Positions 23,085 to 30,727 of a DNA stretch of 40,498 nt are shown here, piece after piece. Position 1 is the stretch's first letter. The number at the start of each line of letters is the position of its first letter. Location: positions 1 to 40,498 of IMG/VR virus record IMGVR_UViG_3300042896_001363. One strand, given 5' to 3'. Source of the DNA: a virus. A program made the position numbers and the translations under genes. Below the pieces are notes generated by a model. It saw only the letters and a list, made by a program, of their open reading frames with translations, was not told the DNA's origin and did not search any database.

Positions 23085-24605
23085 TCAAAAGGAAAATACG
23101 CCCCGTTCCTCGTAAACCGAGGGGCCGGTGCCTTCGTTGGGCATCATCGCCACGGCCATAGCCAGGGCCACCATGCCGTCAATGCGACCGTGTTGCTTTT
23201 TCTTGTCAAACTTGCGGGCGCCGGAGTCACCCACCACCACAGCATTGCGGGCGCACATTTCCAAAATCGGGTGGTTGCTGTGTTTCAAGCGCTTGCCCAG
23301 CAGCTTGACTTCCAGCTCCCGCAGAGCTGGGGTCATCGACAAGGTGCCTTGGCCATAAGGGATGAACTTTTCCAGCTCGGAGTCTGAAAAGTTGGCCTTC
23401 ACCAGCCAGGGCTTGAGGTGCACAAACAAGGCCCGGTCAAAGGCGATGGCTTGCACGTCGCAGCGGTCAAACAGACCCCGCATGAACTCGGCGACAAACT
23501 CATACTCAATGGCGGCGCCCGGCGTTGTGTTCAAAAAGCCCTGTTTGGCCCACAAGTCATAGGGCACGTGGTCCTTGCGGCTTTTTTCAGTCAAGCCTGA
23601 GCTGGGCAACCAAAACTCCGAATGCACATCGCCTTGCTCGGTGACCAACACCAATGCGGTGAGGTCGTTGACACTGGACAAGTCCAGTCCGCCCCAGACC
23701 TTTTGCGACTCAATCGGCTCGGCCTGACCACCGTTGGCCTTCCAAACGGAGGGCGCGACAAAGGGGCTAGAGGCTTCCACCCGCTGATTCAGGATCAGGT
23801 TGCGGAACTCCGGCTCGTTAGCAGGCATCTCCAACGCCTGGCGGCATTGTTTTTCGATGTCATTGATCGAGCGAAACTTACCCATCGCTGGGTTAGCCGC
23901 CGCCCAGGCCTGGCGGTCATCCATCTGGCAATCTGCGGGGGCTTCGTAAATATGTGACACCACCCGCGGGTCTGGAGCATTCTTTTGCGAATCGATCCAA
24001 ATGCTGAACAGGTCGGCATCGGTTGGGGCTTGAGTTGAAATCGCGATCAGCAGCGGGTTTTCATATGCCCCTTGCGCTGTGGTGATTGCTGAAACAAATT
24101 CATCGGTCGGGCCTGCGACCTGGCCAACTTCGTCAAGGATCGCCAAGATCGGGCTCAGCCCGTGTGCGGTCTTGCCTTCGGCGGCCAGCGCCCGGTACAA
24201 GACATTGCGATTGAGACCGATCAGGCGTTTGCCAGAGGGCTGCACACGCACGACTTGGCTGAGCGCCGGGCTCATATCCACCATCTTGCGGGCCAGCTCG
24301 AACACCACGGCGGCCTGATCCTTGGATCGCGCACCACTGATGATCTGACTGTTTTGCACCGCTTCGGGCCCAGCCAGGTGCGCCAGCAAGATGGCCGCGA
24401 TTAAACCTGTCTTGCCATTCTTTCGAGCAATCGAAAGGTAGGCCGTATGGGTCTTGTACGGGTTGTCGTAAATCTCAAGAATGAAGCGCTTTTGGAACGG
24501 CTCCAGCTTCATTGGCTTACCGATGTGCTGCCCCTCTGGGGTCACGCAATAACTTTCAATGAACTCACAGACCCGCTCACCACGGGTCAGCTTCTTTTTG
24601 GTCAC
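23085..24605 (-). CDS. terL: terminase large subunit (Terminase_1, HK97-like)
   Basis: This 506-aa packaging motor has an N-terminal ATPase with a Walker A-like loop SIARKNGKTG (58-67), Walker B LAILDEVGQ (Asp158, Glu159) and coupling motif ISTQAP (189-194). It is followed by an RNase H-fold nuclease with acidic residues in GGLDLSSVND, IAFDRALF and the final GRIDGMVALAMA. It cuts concatemers and pumps DNA through the portal. Its start is GTG at 24605, overlapping the TerS stop as GTGA, so the two subunits are made together. The lysine-rich start (TKKKLTRGERV) is typical. The Walker A loop has the RKNGKT form characteristic of this terminase family. Confidence 0.93.
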   Translation of the reverse strand: MTKKKLTRGERVCEFIESYCVTPEGQHIGKPMKLEPFQKRFILEIYDNPYKTHTAYLSIARKNGKTGLIAAILLAHLAGPEAVQNSQIISGARSKDQAAVVFELARKMVDMSPALSQVVRVQPSGKRLIGLNRNVLYRALAAEGKTAHGLSPILAILDEVGQVAGPTDEFVSAITTAQGAYENPLLIAISTQAPTDADLFSIWIDSQKNAPDPRVVSHIYEAPADCQMDDRQAWAAANPAMGKFRSINDIEKQCRQALEMPANEPEFRNLILNQRVEASSPFVAPSVWKANGGQAEPIESQKVWGGLDLSSVNDLTALVLVTEQGDVHSEFWLPSSGLTEKSRKDHVPYDLWAKQGFLNTTPGAAIEYEFVAEFMRGLFDRCDVQAIAFDRALFVHLKPWLVKANFSDSELEKFIPYGQGTLSMTPALRELEVKLLGKRLKHSNHPILEMCARNAVVVGDSGARKFDKKKQHGRIDGMVALAMAVAMMPNEGTGPSVYEERGVFSF

Positions 24606-25060
24606 AGTGCCAGCAGCCCGTCGTCTTCCAGCTCGGTCCGGATTTGGTGCGCTTTGCGCTCAATGGCTCGCTTGCCTGCCTGGTCTCTTGCATCGCCTGC
24701 GATCCGACCACCCATGCGCAGTGTGCGCATCAGGGCCATTTCGCGACGTGACAACTGCTCCAAGACCGTAACTCGGGGATTCATGATTTGAGTGCCTTTG
24801 GCGTTCTCAACCACCGTCCCCTCGTAGTTCAGGAGCTGCTGCTCTCGCTCAATGTCGGCTTGGCAGCGGGCCAATTGGGCTGCAACCACCAGATCGGATT
24901 CGGTCCATTCGTCTCGCGCGCGCGCACGAAGCACTCCTTCCCAAAAGGGATGGTCCGCTTCCCGAAGCTGGACGTGACCCGGCAATGGCAAAGGGGGAAG
25001 AGCCGCGTTCACCATGGCCTTGACGGCGCTGGCGGCGGAATCTGATCGGGTGCGTTTCAT
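24602..25060 (-). CDS. terS: terminase small subunit
   Basis: This 152-aa protein lies directly before TerL and overlaps it by 4 bp. It has a basic N-terminus (MKRTRSDSAASAVKAMVNAAL), a helical core with WTESDLVVAAQLARCQADIEREQ and an oligomerisation-like LEQLSRREMALMRTLRMGG, then a C-terminal acidic tip (ELEDDGLLAL) that probably contacts TerL. This arrangement is typical of P27-like small terminases. The frame runs up to 25168, but the ATG at 25060 matches the family start. The ribosome binding site is weak. It should recognise the phage packaging site; the three palindromes at 25144-25269 just upstream are the obvious candidate. Confidence 0.8.
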   Translation of the reverse strand: MKRTRSDSAASAVKAMVNAALPPLPLPGHVQLREADHPFWEGVLRARARDEWTESDLVVAAQLARCQADIEREQQLLNYEGTVVENAKGTQIMNPRVTVLEQLSRREMALMRTLRMGGRIAGDARDQAGKRAIERKAHQIRTELEDDGLLAL

Positions 25061-25143
25061 TGTGAGTCGTGGGTTAGCGTTAAAACCAAGGTAAAACGTC
25101 GGTCTGATGCAATTGGGTCGTAGGGATTTGCACCCCCTCCCCT

Positions 25144-25269
25144 TATGTGTTGCTTCACACATAGACACGTTGGCTACGTACCGTTGCGCACAAAGCTATG
25201 TGCAAGTGCACACATAGACACGTTGGCTACGTACCGTTGCGCACACAGCTATGTGCAAGTGCACACATA
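25144..25269. repeat. three 20-bp palindromes at exact 53-bp spacing: candidate cosB/pac or operator array
   Basis: TATGTG-(8 nt)-CACATA occurs at 25144-25163, 25197-25216 and 25250-25269. The second and third copies are identical 20-mers and the first differs only in the centre. The spacing is 53 bp twice, five turns of B-DNA, so all three lie on one face. Between them is a direct repeat of 53 bp (25156-25208 and 25209-25261, one mismatch). The array fills the 224-bp gap between the HNH gene and TerS, the usual position of cos. The C-rich stretch near 25132-25142 could be part of a nick site. Nothing else is visible in the gap. Confidence 0.75.
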
Positions 25270-25284
25270 ACTTCAATAAAGTTG

Positions 25285-25602
25285 CTACCAAACTAGTCGG
25301 CCACTTGGATCAAAGCGGGCACGTTCGCGGCCGCCACGTTCCAAGCGTGCTTTGTCACTATCGTGGTGCATCTTGCATAGCGGCTGCCAGTTGGTGGCAT
25401 CCCAAAACAAGGCTCGATCACCGCGATGCGGCTGGATGTGGTCCACCACGTCGGCGGCTGTTGTCTGTCCATTGGCCTCACACATTACGCATAACGGGTT
25501 GGCCAACAAGAACTGCTGCCTGGCACGTTGCCAGTGCGCGCCGTAGCCACGCTCAGAGCTGTTGCGGCGCTCTTTGCGCCAGCTGTCGATGGATACGGTC
25601 AT
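25285..25602 (-). CDS. HNH endonuclease
   Basis: This 105-aa protein has the phage packaging HNH pattern: zinc cysteines 38 and 41 (CVMC), the catalytic DH pair (VVDHIQPHRGD, Asp54/His55), Asn71 in TNWQPLC, then Cys76 and His79/His80 (CKMHHDSDK). HNH proteins beside terminase assist cos cleavage and head morphogenesis in HK97-like phages. The longest frame starts at 25773; the ATG at 25602 is preferred because AAGGA precedes it and family members start with the same RKERRNSSERGYG segment. The ATG at 25695 is the alternative. It is the first gene of the late operon, downstream of the candidate promoter and terminator at 25772-25899. Confidence 0.85.
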   Translation of the reverse strand: MTVSIDSWRKERRNSSERGYGAHWQRARQQFLLANPLCVMCEANGQTTAADVVDHIQPHRGDRALFWDATNWQPLCKMHHDSDKARLERGGRERARFDPSGRLVW

Positions 25603-25771
25603 GGTGTCCTTAGATGAGTCCAACACACCCCACCACTGGCCGAAGAAGGCACGGCGCCGATGCGATGAGGTGGCTGGTGGCTGCGATTTACCCATCGCTG
25701 CGCGGGCCTGCTTGGCCTCACTGCTTAAACCGAGCGTCCAGCAGATCAGTGGTGTGCAGGATTTGAGCAAC

Positions 25772-25802
25772 AAAAAAGCCCGCCAACATCACTGTCGCGA
25801 GC
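25772..25802 (-). terminator. terminator in the late-operon leader
   Basis: On the minus strand GCTCGC (25797-25802) pairs with GCGGGC (25778-25783) around a 13-nt loop, with one wobble, followed by a six-T run (25772-25777). It lies about 65-90 nt after the expected transcription start and before every late gene. This matches the tR' position in lambdoid phages. The loop carries GTGATG, complementary to an upstream hairpin arm at 25815-25820. Confidence 0.65.
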
Positions 25803-25814
25803 TTAAGTTTGGAG

Positions 25815-25848
25815 GTGATGCGGCCTGCCAATAGGCATACCGCATCAC
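25815..25848 (-). promoter_or_regulatory. leader hairpin able to alternate with the terminator
   Basis: On the minus strand GTGATGCGG (25840-25848) is complementary over 9 bp to CCGCATCAC (25815-25823). The CATCAC part can instead pair with a second GTGATG (25787-25792) in the terminator loop, spanning and so opening the terminator stem. The two folds are mutually exclusive, as in attenuators. This rests on base pairing only; no energies were calculated. Confidence 0.5.
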
Positions 25849-25870
25849 TGAAAATTTATCAGGTAGCGCT

Positions 25871-25899
25871 ATCCTGCCACAATTTTTCTGAAATGTCAA
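25871..25899 (-). promoter_or_regulatory. candidate late promoter (pR'-like)
   Basis: The minus strand carries a perfect -35 TTGACA (25894-25899), a 17-bp spacer and CAGGAT (25871-25876), with TGG just before it as an extended -10. Transcription would start near 25864 and run into HNH, TerS, TerL and the structural genes. It lies directly after the Q-like gene. The weak -10 fits a promoter that needs help or is paused. The remaining part of the 415-bp gene-free stretch (25603-26017) holds the leader hairpins and the twin stem-loops. Confidence 0.6.
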
Positions 25900-25930
25900 G
25901 TTTTTTGAATTGAGCACCTAGCATGTAAGT

Positions 25931-26011
25931 TTCAGGGGTTCGCTAACCCCTGAAGAATTGAAGGTTCCTGTCCTCAACATATGGCTTTCACGGGTTCGCT
26001 AACCCGTGAAA
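25931..26011. repeat. twin perfect stem-loops with the same apical sequence
   Basis: TTCAGGGGTT-CGCT-AACCCCTGAA (25931-25954, 10-bp stem) and an 11-bp stem with the same GGGTT-CGCT-AACCC head (25986-26011) have centres 56 bp apart. They lie between the stop of the Q-like gene and the late promoter. No U-run follows either, so they are not ordinary terminators. They could be protein-binding RNA or DNA sites, or put-like antitermination elements. Confidence 0.7.
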
Positions 26012-26017
26012 GTTGCT

Positions 26018-26410
26018 TCATTTTTTGGCTGCGTAATAGTTTCTAAAGATATTCTCAAACATCCGCAACCCGCGCAAATGCCTCTCTTGACATAACCGTG
26101 GCGGAATGCGTGCCAAGCGCAGCTGTGCCTCAATTGGTAAACGATGCGCAACATACAAAATTGTGAGCACCTTGCGCTCCTGCTCGGGCACCTTGGCCAG
26201 CGCCCGCTGACAGGCTAGCGCTTCATCAATGTGTTGAAGCATCTCCCGAGGTGCTCGGTCTTCATCGTCTTGGAAGCTGCGGTATTGCCCTTCTGCGCTA
26301 CCACAGCGTTGCCGGCGCAGGCGTTCCTTGGCCCAGCGCCCATAACGCGTCAAACGTTCATCGGCTTCCTGCAGGTTCAGCGGAATCAATGCCGCTAGGT
26401 TAACTCTCAT
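26018..26410 (-). CDS. Q-like antitermination / late-gene regulator
   Basis: This 130-aa protein resembles the small Q family of phi80-type phages (PF06530-like). It has LTRYGRWAKERLRRQR, a GSAEGQYRSF segment, HIDEALACQRALAKVPEQERKVLTILYV and a C-terminal helix-turn-helix-like stretch ending LRMFENIFRNYYAAKK. The IDxAL and YV.. spacing recalls a sigma-70 region 4 fold. Position supports the call: it is the last gene before a strong -35 promoter and a leader terminator, as Q is in lambda. It overlaps the PD-(D/E)XK gene by ATGA. Late RNA polymerase modified by this protein would read through terminators in the head and tail genes (inference). Confidence 0.6.
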   Translation of the reverse strand: MRVNLAALIPLNLQEADERLTRYGRWAKERLRRQRCGSAEGQYRSFQDDEDRAPREMLQHIDEALACQRALAKVPEQERKVLTILYVAHRLPIEAQLRLARIPPRLCQERHLRGLRMFENIFRNYYAAKK

Positions 26411-26817
26411 TGCGGCTCCCCCAATTCCATCTCAATTTCCCGTGCTATGGCTGCCCAGGCCGATACGCTGCCTTCCACCGTCCATTCGTAGTTATGCCAC
26501 TGCTGCGCGTGCTGGAGCCGTAGGTTGACCGCCAGTGGCCAGACTCCGCGCCACTCGCCGCGATCGAGCCGGTAAAACAGCACGGGCAATTCACTACCCG
26601 CTTGTTTCACGCATTGCCCCCACCACCCGGCAATCTCTGAGCGGGTCGCACTGGCGTAGCGTTTGATTTCGACCGACCAGCCCGGGATGCCAACCAGGTC
26701 GCTGTCCCCAGCCGCATTGCGCACGCGTCGCCGGACTTGCCAGCCGGTGTGGTCTTGGATCAGCGCGGCTGCTTCGCGCTCGCCGACTTGGCCTTTGGTG
26801 CGTTGCATGCGTCCCAT
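26407..26817 (-). CDS. PD-(D/E)XK endonuclease (resolvase-like)
   Basis: This 136-aa protein shows the PD-(D/E)XK core: Glu in KGQVGEREAAALI (residues 9-20), GDSDLVGIPGWSVEIKRY giving Asp38/Asp40 and the E50-x-K52 pair, then WWGQCVKQAG and LPVLFYRLDRGEWRGVWPL. It belongs to the small phage nucleases often annotated as putative PDDEXK or Holliday junction resolvase, and may trim branched DNA before packaging. A GTG lies just before the chosen ATG at 26817. The Shine-Dalgarno GGGGGTG is part of the octamer array at 26823-26945, so a protein bound there could also control this gene. Confidence 0.75.
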   Translation of the reverse strand: MGRMQRTKGQVGEREAAALIQDHTGWQVRRRVRNAAGDSDLVGIPGWSVEIKRYASATRSEIAGWWGQCVKQAGSELPVLFYRLDRGEWRGVWPLAVNLRLQHAQQWHNYEWTVEGSVSAWAAIAREIEMELGEPQ

Positions 26818-26822
26818 CACAG

Positions 26823-26945
26823 CACCCCCCCGGGGGATCGGGGGATACCGGGGGATGATCCAGCCCCTCTATAGAAATTTGTCATCTGCCAAATTCCCCC
26901 GCTCCGGTTAAACATCCCCCGTGATGCCCCGATCCCCCGGGGGTG
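26823..26945. repeat. inverted array of six CGGGGGAT boxes: candidate replication origin or operator
   Basis: Left arm: CGGGGGAT at 26831-26838, 26839-26846 and 26849-26856. Right arm, inverted: 26914-26921, 26924-26931 (one mismatch) and 26932-26939. Start-to-start spacings mirror each other (8 and 10, then 10 and 8). Flanking bases extend the arms to about 35 and 33 bp around a 55-bp AT-rich centre (26858-26912). The array lies right after the polymerase-primase-helicase gene and before the nuclease gene, as iterons do in several phage and plasmid origins. Confidence 0.65.
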
Positions 26946-26968
26946 TTTGCTTATTTTTTGAGCAAATT

Positions 26969-29900
26969 TCACAGTTCTGCCTCCTGAGTCGAAGACTGGA
27001 GCTGCCATTTGTTGGACTGACGCCCGCCGTCTACCTGTTTGACCACCAGCTTCAAACCACCTGCGATGCGGTTTTTATGCGCCCGCAACCAGTAACCCAC
27101 CTTGCTGCTGCTGACTGGGTCAGCGCATCCCGCTTGCTCCAAGGCATCCCGCAAGGCAAAGTTGCCACTCGCCCACAGCGCCAAATCACTGGCGCGGAAC
27201 TCGGAAATTCGTCCCGCCACCTTGGCGGTGACCACGGTCTTAATCGTGTCAAACACCATGCTGATCTCACCCGAACCGTCGTTGCTGTAGTCCACCGCTG
27301 CAACTGGGTCTTCCTCGCCCAGCCAGACCAACGCATCGCGCACCCGCCAGGACCAGTCCTCAAAGGAATCGAGCGGCGGCAGGTTCAAGGGCTGTGGATG
27401 CAAGGCGTAGGCCCGCAGCACCGTCAAGGCAGCGGTGATGAACTGCGCTCGGTGCAGTTTGATGTAGGTCGCTAAACTGGGGTGATCAAACACCACCTGG
27501 CGGTCTTTCAGCGACTCCACCTGCAATTGCAAGTCACAGACGATGGTGCGGCGAGCGTTGTCGCTGGCCAATGTGACGTTGTTGCCGGTCATCACCACCC
27601 GGGTCCGGTTGCGGAATTTCACCCGCTCCGATTCACCCAGCTTGCGGTCCGCGTAATCGTCCGAGGTGACGAACTGCGACAGCGCCGCACTTTTGATCTG
27701 GGCGCCATTGGGCAGGTTGTCGAACACCACCACCGGGTCCCCGGCCAGCAACACCGAGGTGAAGACCTTTTTCAGTTCTTCCTCGTTGCCGTTTGGCCAA
27801 GGGTGGGTGGTGGCATGGCCATAGGCAATCAGGTTGGCGATCGAGGCCATCAAGGTCTTGCCCGACCCAGCCATGCTGGCGGTGTAGAGCACCACCGGAG
27901 ACTTGGGCAAGGTGGGACGGGCCAATGCCGTCAGCACATCCGAAAGGAACACCGAGCGCGAGACCGCATCGGCAAACGGAAATTGCTTGACCAAGTCGCA
28001 CAGATCATTGAGCGCTGCTCGGGCTTCAGCCCAACTCGGCTGCAACGACAGCTGAGGAAAGTTCAGCGTTGGCGCGTAGTAGATACCGGTTTCATCGTCA
28101 TACCCGGGGGTGTCACAGACCGAGCCATCCACCCGCAGAAAGGGGGCGTTGGCCAAGGCCGTCAAGGGTCGGAAGGTCCAGTCATCGGTGCCGTCTTCCA
28201 GAGCACTGGCCACGTTGGCTGGGCAATCCACCACCTTGTAGTCATTTTTGCGAATGTCCCAGCGTTGGAACTCGGCTCGCTCGGTCAACTCGCGCACCAG
28301 CCAATTGCGCGTCACGGGCAACACGATGGGTTGGCTGCTCAAACGCGAAAGGCCATCGTGGATTTCCGCCCCTTGGCCAATGCGCACCAGGTACATGCCG
28401 CGCTTGAATACAACGTCATCCAGCAATTGGGCACATTGACGCATGACCGATGGCAGCAGACCGGGATCGATGTAAATCACGGGCTTGGATGAGCCGCCAG
28501 AACCTCCTCCCGCTGAACCGGCATTGCCACTGCCGCCACCGCCCTGCACTTCGGGATCGGGGTAATCGACCTCCTCACCAGCACCACCATCGTCCGGGTC
28601 CAAGAAAGTGAAATCCTCATCGTCTGGCACAGACGGCTGTGTAAACGGCAGTCGGGTGGGATCGATGCGGGCCACATAGATGCGGTGTTGAGGTGGTGTC
28701 ACCGTCTGGCCATGCTCGACCAACCAGCGGTATAGATCACGCGGGGTTTGATCGGCACAGTGCCCATGCAAGCACTTCCAAGTCCAGCTGCCGTCTTTGC
28801 GCACCTTGACGGCTGTGCCGTCATCCATGCCTTTGGTGTGCAGGTGGTGTTGATGGCAAGTGATGTCCCACCAGCCCGAGCCTTTTTGCTGTGCTGATTT
28901 GAGCAAACCTGCCGTCTGCAGTGCCTGAATCAAGGGATGCTCGCCCGATTGCTCGGCTGCTGCGGCTGGTAGTGCGTTGATCTGAGGTGCCTGCTCCAGG
29001 CTCTGACCGAACCACCCCGCCACCTCCTGCGCGGGGTACGCCAATTCCGGGCGCCAGCTCACCAGCCGGTTCTGCCAAGGCTGTCCCAGCGCCAGCTTGA
29101 GGTTGCGGCCCTGCGGCAACTTGCACAGGCGAGTGATGCCTTTGGCGCCTTGATCGGTCATCAGGAGCCCTTGGACTGGGGTCGCCAGCACCTGCTTGGT
29201 GAGAAAACTGGCCTGTGAAAGGTCCACCACCGGCACGCTCAGCCGGTAAAACCACTGGTGGTTGCCGGGAGATGTCTCGATGATGGCTGTAGGTTCACCA
29301 AACCCCAGCGTGCGCGGATCGATCTGCACCTTGGTACCGATGTCATCAAGCACCAGAAAGTGCAAGGCGTCAAAGAATTCGATCTGGCGGTAGTAGATGC
29401 CCTCCGCATCGCGGCGAAATGCTGACACGCAGGTGTAGTTCTGCCGCTGCGGGTCTTGGTATAGATCGCGTGAGTGCTCAATCGGACCTCCGCCCCACAT
29501 GCCCGCCCGGGCAAGCTCGTTTTTCGTGTCCGGCGGTGTGGTGTTGGAGCAGACAAACGCATCATCAAGCGCCGCCCCGAACATCAAGTGCAGAAAATCA
29601 TCGTTAGTCACTGACTCGGCATCGGTTGGCAAAGATTGGGCGCTCCCTTTATCTGCCACCACTCCTGATTCTGGACTCACTGGCTGCCCAGCCACCAATG
29701 GCTTCAACTCGTCTATCAAGTCATAGACCTTGATCCAGCCCTTTTCTTGCAGCTCGATGCCAGCTTTGCGTAGTCGCCGTAGCTCCGATTTGCCCAGACG
29801 CTGCCGGTCGTGGATTTCTCCAACGGCTTGGCCTTCGGTGCCAAAGCGCAACACCAGAGAGGCCTCACCCGTGACACCGACCGGCAGCGCCAGCACGCCT

Positions 29901-30727
29901 GAGGCTTTTGTCAGACTAACAGCCAGGCCACGGTCTCCCGAAAAGTTGTGTGGATTCTTGGGGGTGCCCTTGGCCGCTGCTTCGGTATCGATTGCGCCAT
30001 CGTTGAGGTCAGTGGCGGCACCCCCAATGCCCAGCACCTCAAGACCCAGCGCTTGGAACTGCTGCGCCAGTGCATTGTGGTGTGGGCTGTACGGCACATC
30101 GGTTTGCGCCAACATCAGCCGAGCCTGTTGTACATACCAATCCACGTCCACGTCGTTGACCGCTGGCCACTGGGTGTCGGCCAAATATGCAAATCCCGCT
30201 TCCAGTTGCTGCTCCGATGCAGCACCGGTGGCGTCCTTTTTGATGGCGGGCAAGTCGCCCCGCGTGGAGCGGTAGACGCGAATGAGCTTGCCCACCGCCT
30301 CACCCCCGACGCGCAGGCCACTGCCAGGGGCTGAGCGCATCTCGGTGAACAACAAAATCTCGCGCCGATCGGCGGCTGCGCGGATGAAGTCTTTTACCGG
30401 CGTGCCATCCAGCATCTGCTGGCCAATTGCCTGGCGCACCACCAGCGCGTCGTGGTTGGCCGAAATGCCGGGGTCGTGCGCCAACAAGCCTTTGCTTTTG
30501 ATCTCGGGTGGACCGTTGCCTTCGCGCACTACCTCGATGTAGGAGTTGATATTCAGACCCCGGTGGGCCAGCACTTCGGTGCGTTCCATCTGAAAGTCGA
30601 AAGCGGCCTCCCAATCGGCGATAACTTTCTCCACCCGGTCTTCGTCGCCCGGGGCGATCTGCAGCGCGATGGAGTCGGTGTTGAGCGAGACCACCCGGGT
30701 CTCATGTGTAGGCTCGGTCTTAAACAT
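26969..30727 (-). CDS. family B polymerase C-terminal part fused to primase and SF3 helicase
   Basis: About 1252 aa. It begins with family B motif C (SLNTDSI, residues 14-20) and the thumb (IKSKGLLAHDPG, then GTPVKDFI, and VDVDWYVQQA near 195). After an unassigned region (about 210-350) comes an archaeo-eukaryotic-type primase: FLVLDDIGTKV (motif I), SPGNHQWFYRL (motif II) and GITRLCKLPQGRN. A zinc-ribbon-like WDITCHQHHLH...WKCLHGHC follows (about 620-660). A Gly/Ser linker (about 729-748) leads to an SF3/AAA+ helicase with AGSGKT, VVVFDN, VMTGNN and Arg finger DNARR. The N-terminal polymerase half is the ORF upstream, overlapping by ATGTTTAA. The ATG has GGAAAG 8 nt upstream. Together they give a replisome in two polypeptides. 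Confidence 0.85.
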   Translation of the reverse strand: MFKTEPTHETRVVSLNTDSIALQIAPGDEDRVEKVIADWEAAFDFQMERTEVLAHRGLNINSYIEVVREGNGPPEIKSKGLLAHDPGISANHDALVVRQAIGQQMLDGTPVKDFIRAAADRREILLFTEMRSAPGSGLRVGGEAVGKLIRVYRSTRGDLPAIKKDATGAASEQQLEAGFAYLADTQWPAVNDVDVDWYVQQARLMLAQTDVPYSPHHNALAQQFQALGLEVLGIGGAATDLNDGAIDTEAAAKGTPKNPHNFSGDRGLAVSLTKASGVLALPVGVTGEASLVLRFGTEGQAVGEIHDRQRLGKSELRRLRKAGIELQEKGWIKVYDLIDELKPLVAGQPVSPESGVVADKGSAQSLPTDAESVTNDDFLHLMFGAALDDAFVCSNTTPPDTKNELARAGMWGGGPIEHSRDLYQDPQRQNYTCVSAFRRDAEGIYYRQIEFFDALHFLVLDDIGTKVQIDPRTLGFGEPTAIIETSPGNHQWFYRLSVPVVDLSQASFLTKQVLATPVQGLLMTDQGAKGITRLCKLPQGRNLKLALGQPWQNRLVSWRPELAYPAQEVAGWFGQSLEQAPQINALPAAAAEQSGEHPLIQALQTAGLLKSAQQKGSGWWDITCHQHHLHTKGMDDGTAVKVRKDGSWTWKCLHGHCADQTPRDLYRWLVEHGQTVTPPQHRIYVARIDPTRLPFTQPSVPDDEDFTFLDPDDGGAGEEVDYPDPEVQGGGGSGNAGSAGGGSGGSSKPVIYIDPGLLPSVMRQCAQLLDDVVFKRGMYLVRIGQGAEIHDGLSRLSSQPIVLPVTRNWLVRELTERAEFQRWDIRKNDYKVVDCPANVASALEDGTDDWTFRPLTALANAPFLRVDGSVCDTPGYDDETGIYYAPTLNFPQLSLQPSWAEARAALNDLCDLVKQFPFADAVSRSVFLSDVLTALARPTLPKSPVVLYTASMAGSGKTLMASIANLIAYGHATTHPWPNGNEEELKKVFTSVLLAGDPVVVFDNLPNGAQIKSAALSQFVTSDDYADRKLGESERVKFRNRTRVVMTGNNVTLASDNARRTIVCDLQLQVESLKDRQVVFDHPSLATYIKLHRAQFITAALTVLRAYALHPQPLNLPPLDSFEDWSWRVRDALVWLGEEDPVAAVDYSNDGSGEISMVFDTIKTVVTAKVAGRISEFRASDLALWASGNFALRDALEQAGCADPVSSSKVGYWLRAHKNRIAGGLKLVVKQVDGGRQSNKWQLQSSTQEAEL

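Noticed and set aside
25156-25261. CRISPR-like repeat
   Set aside because: Only two contiguous 53-bp copies without spacers; better explained as part of the palindrome array before TerS.
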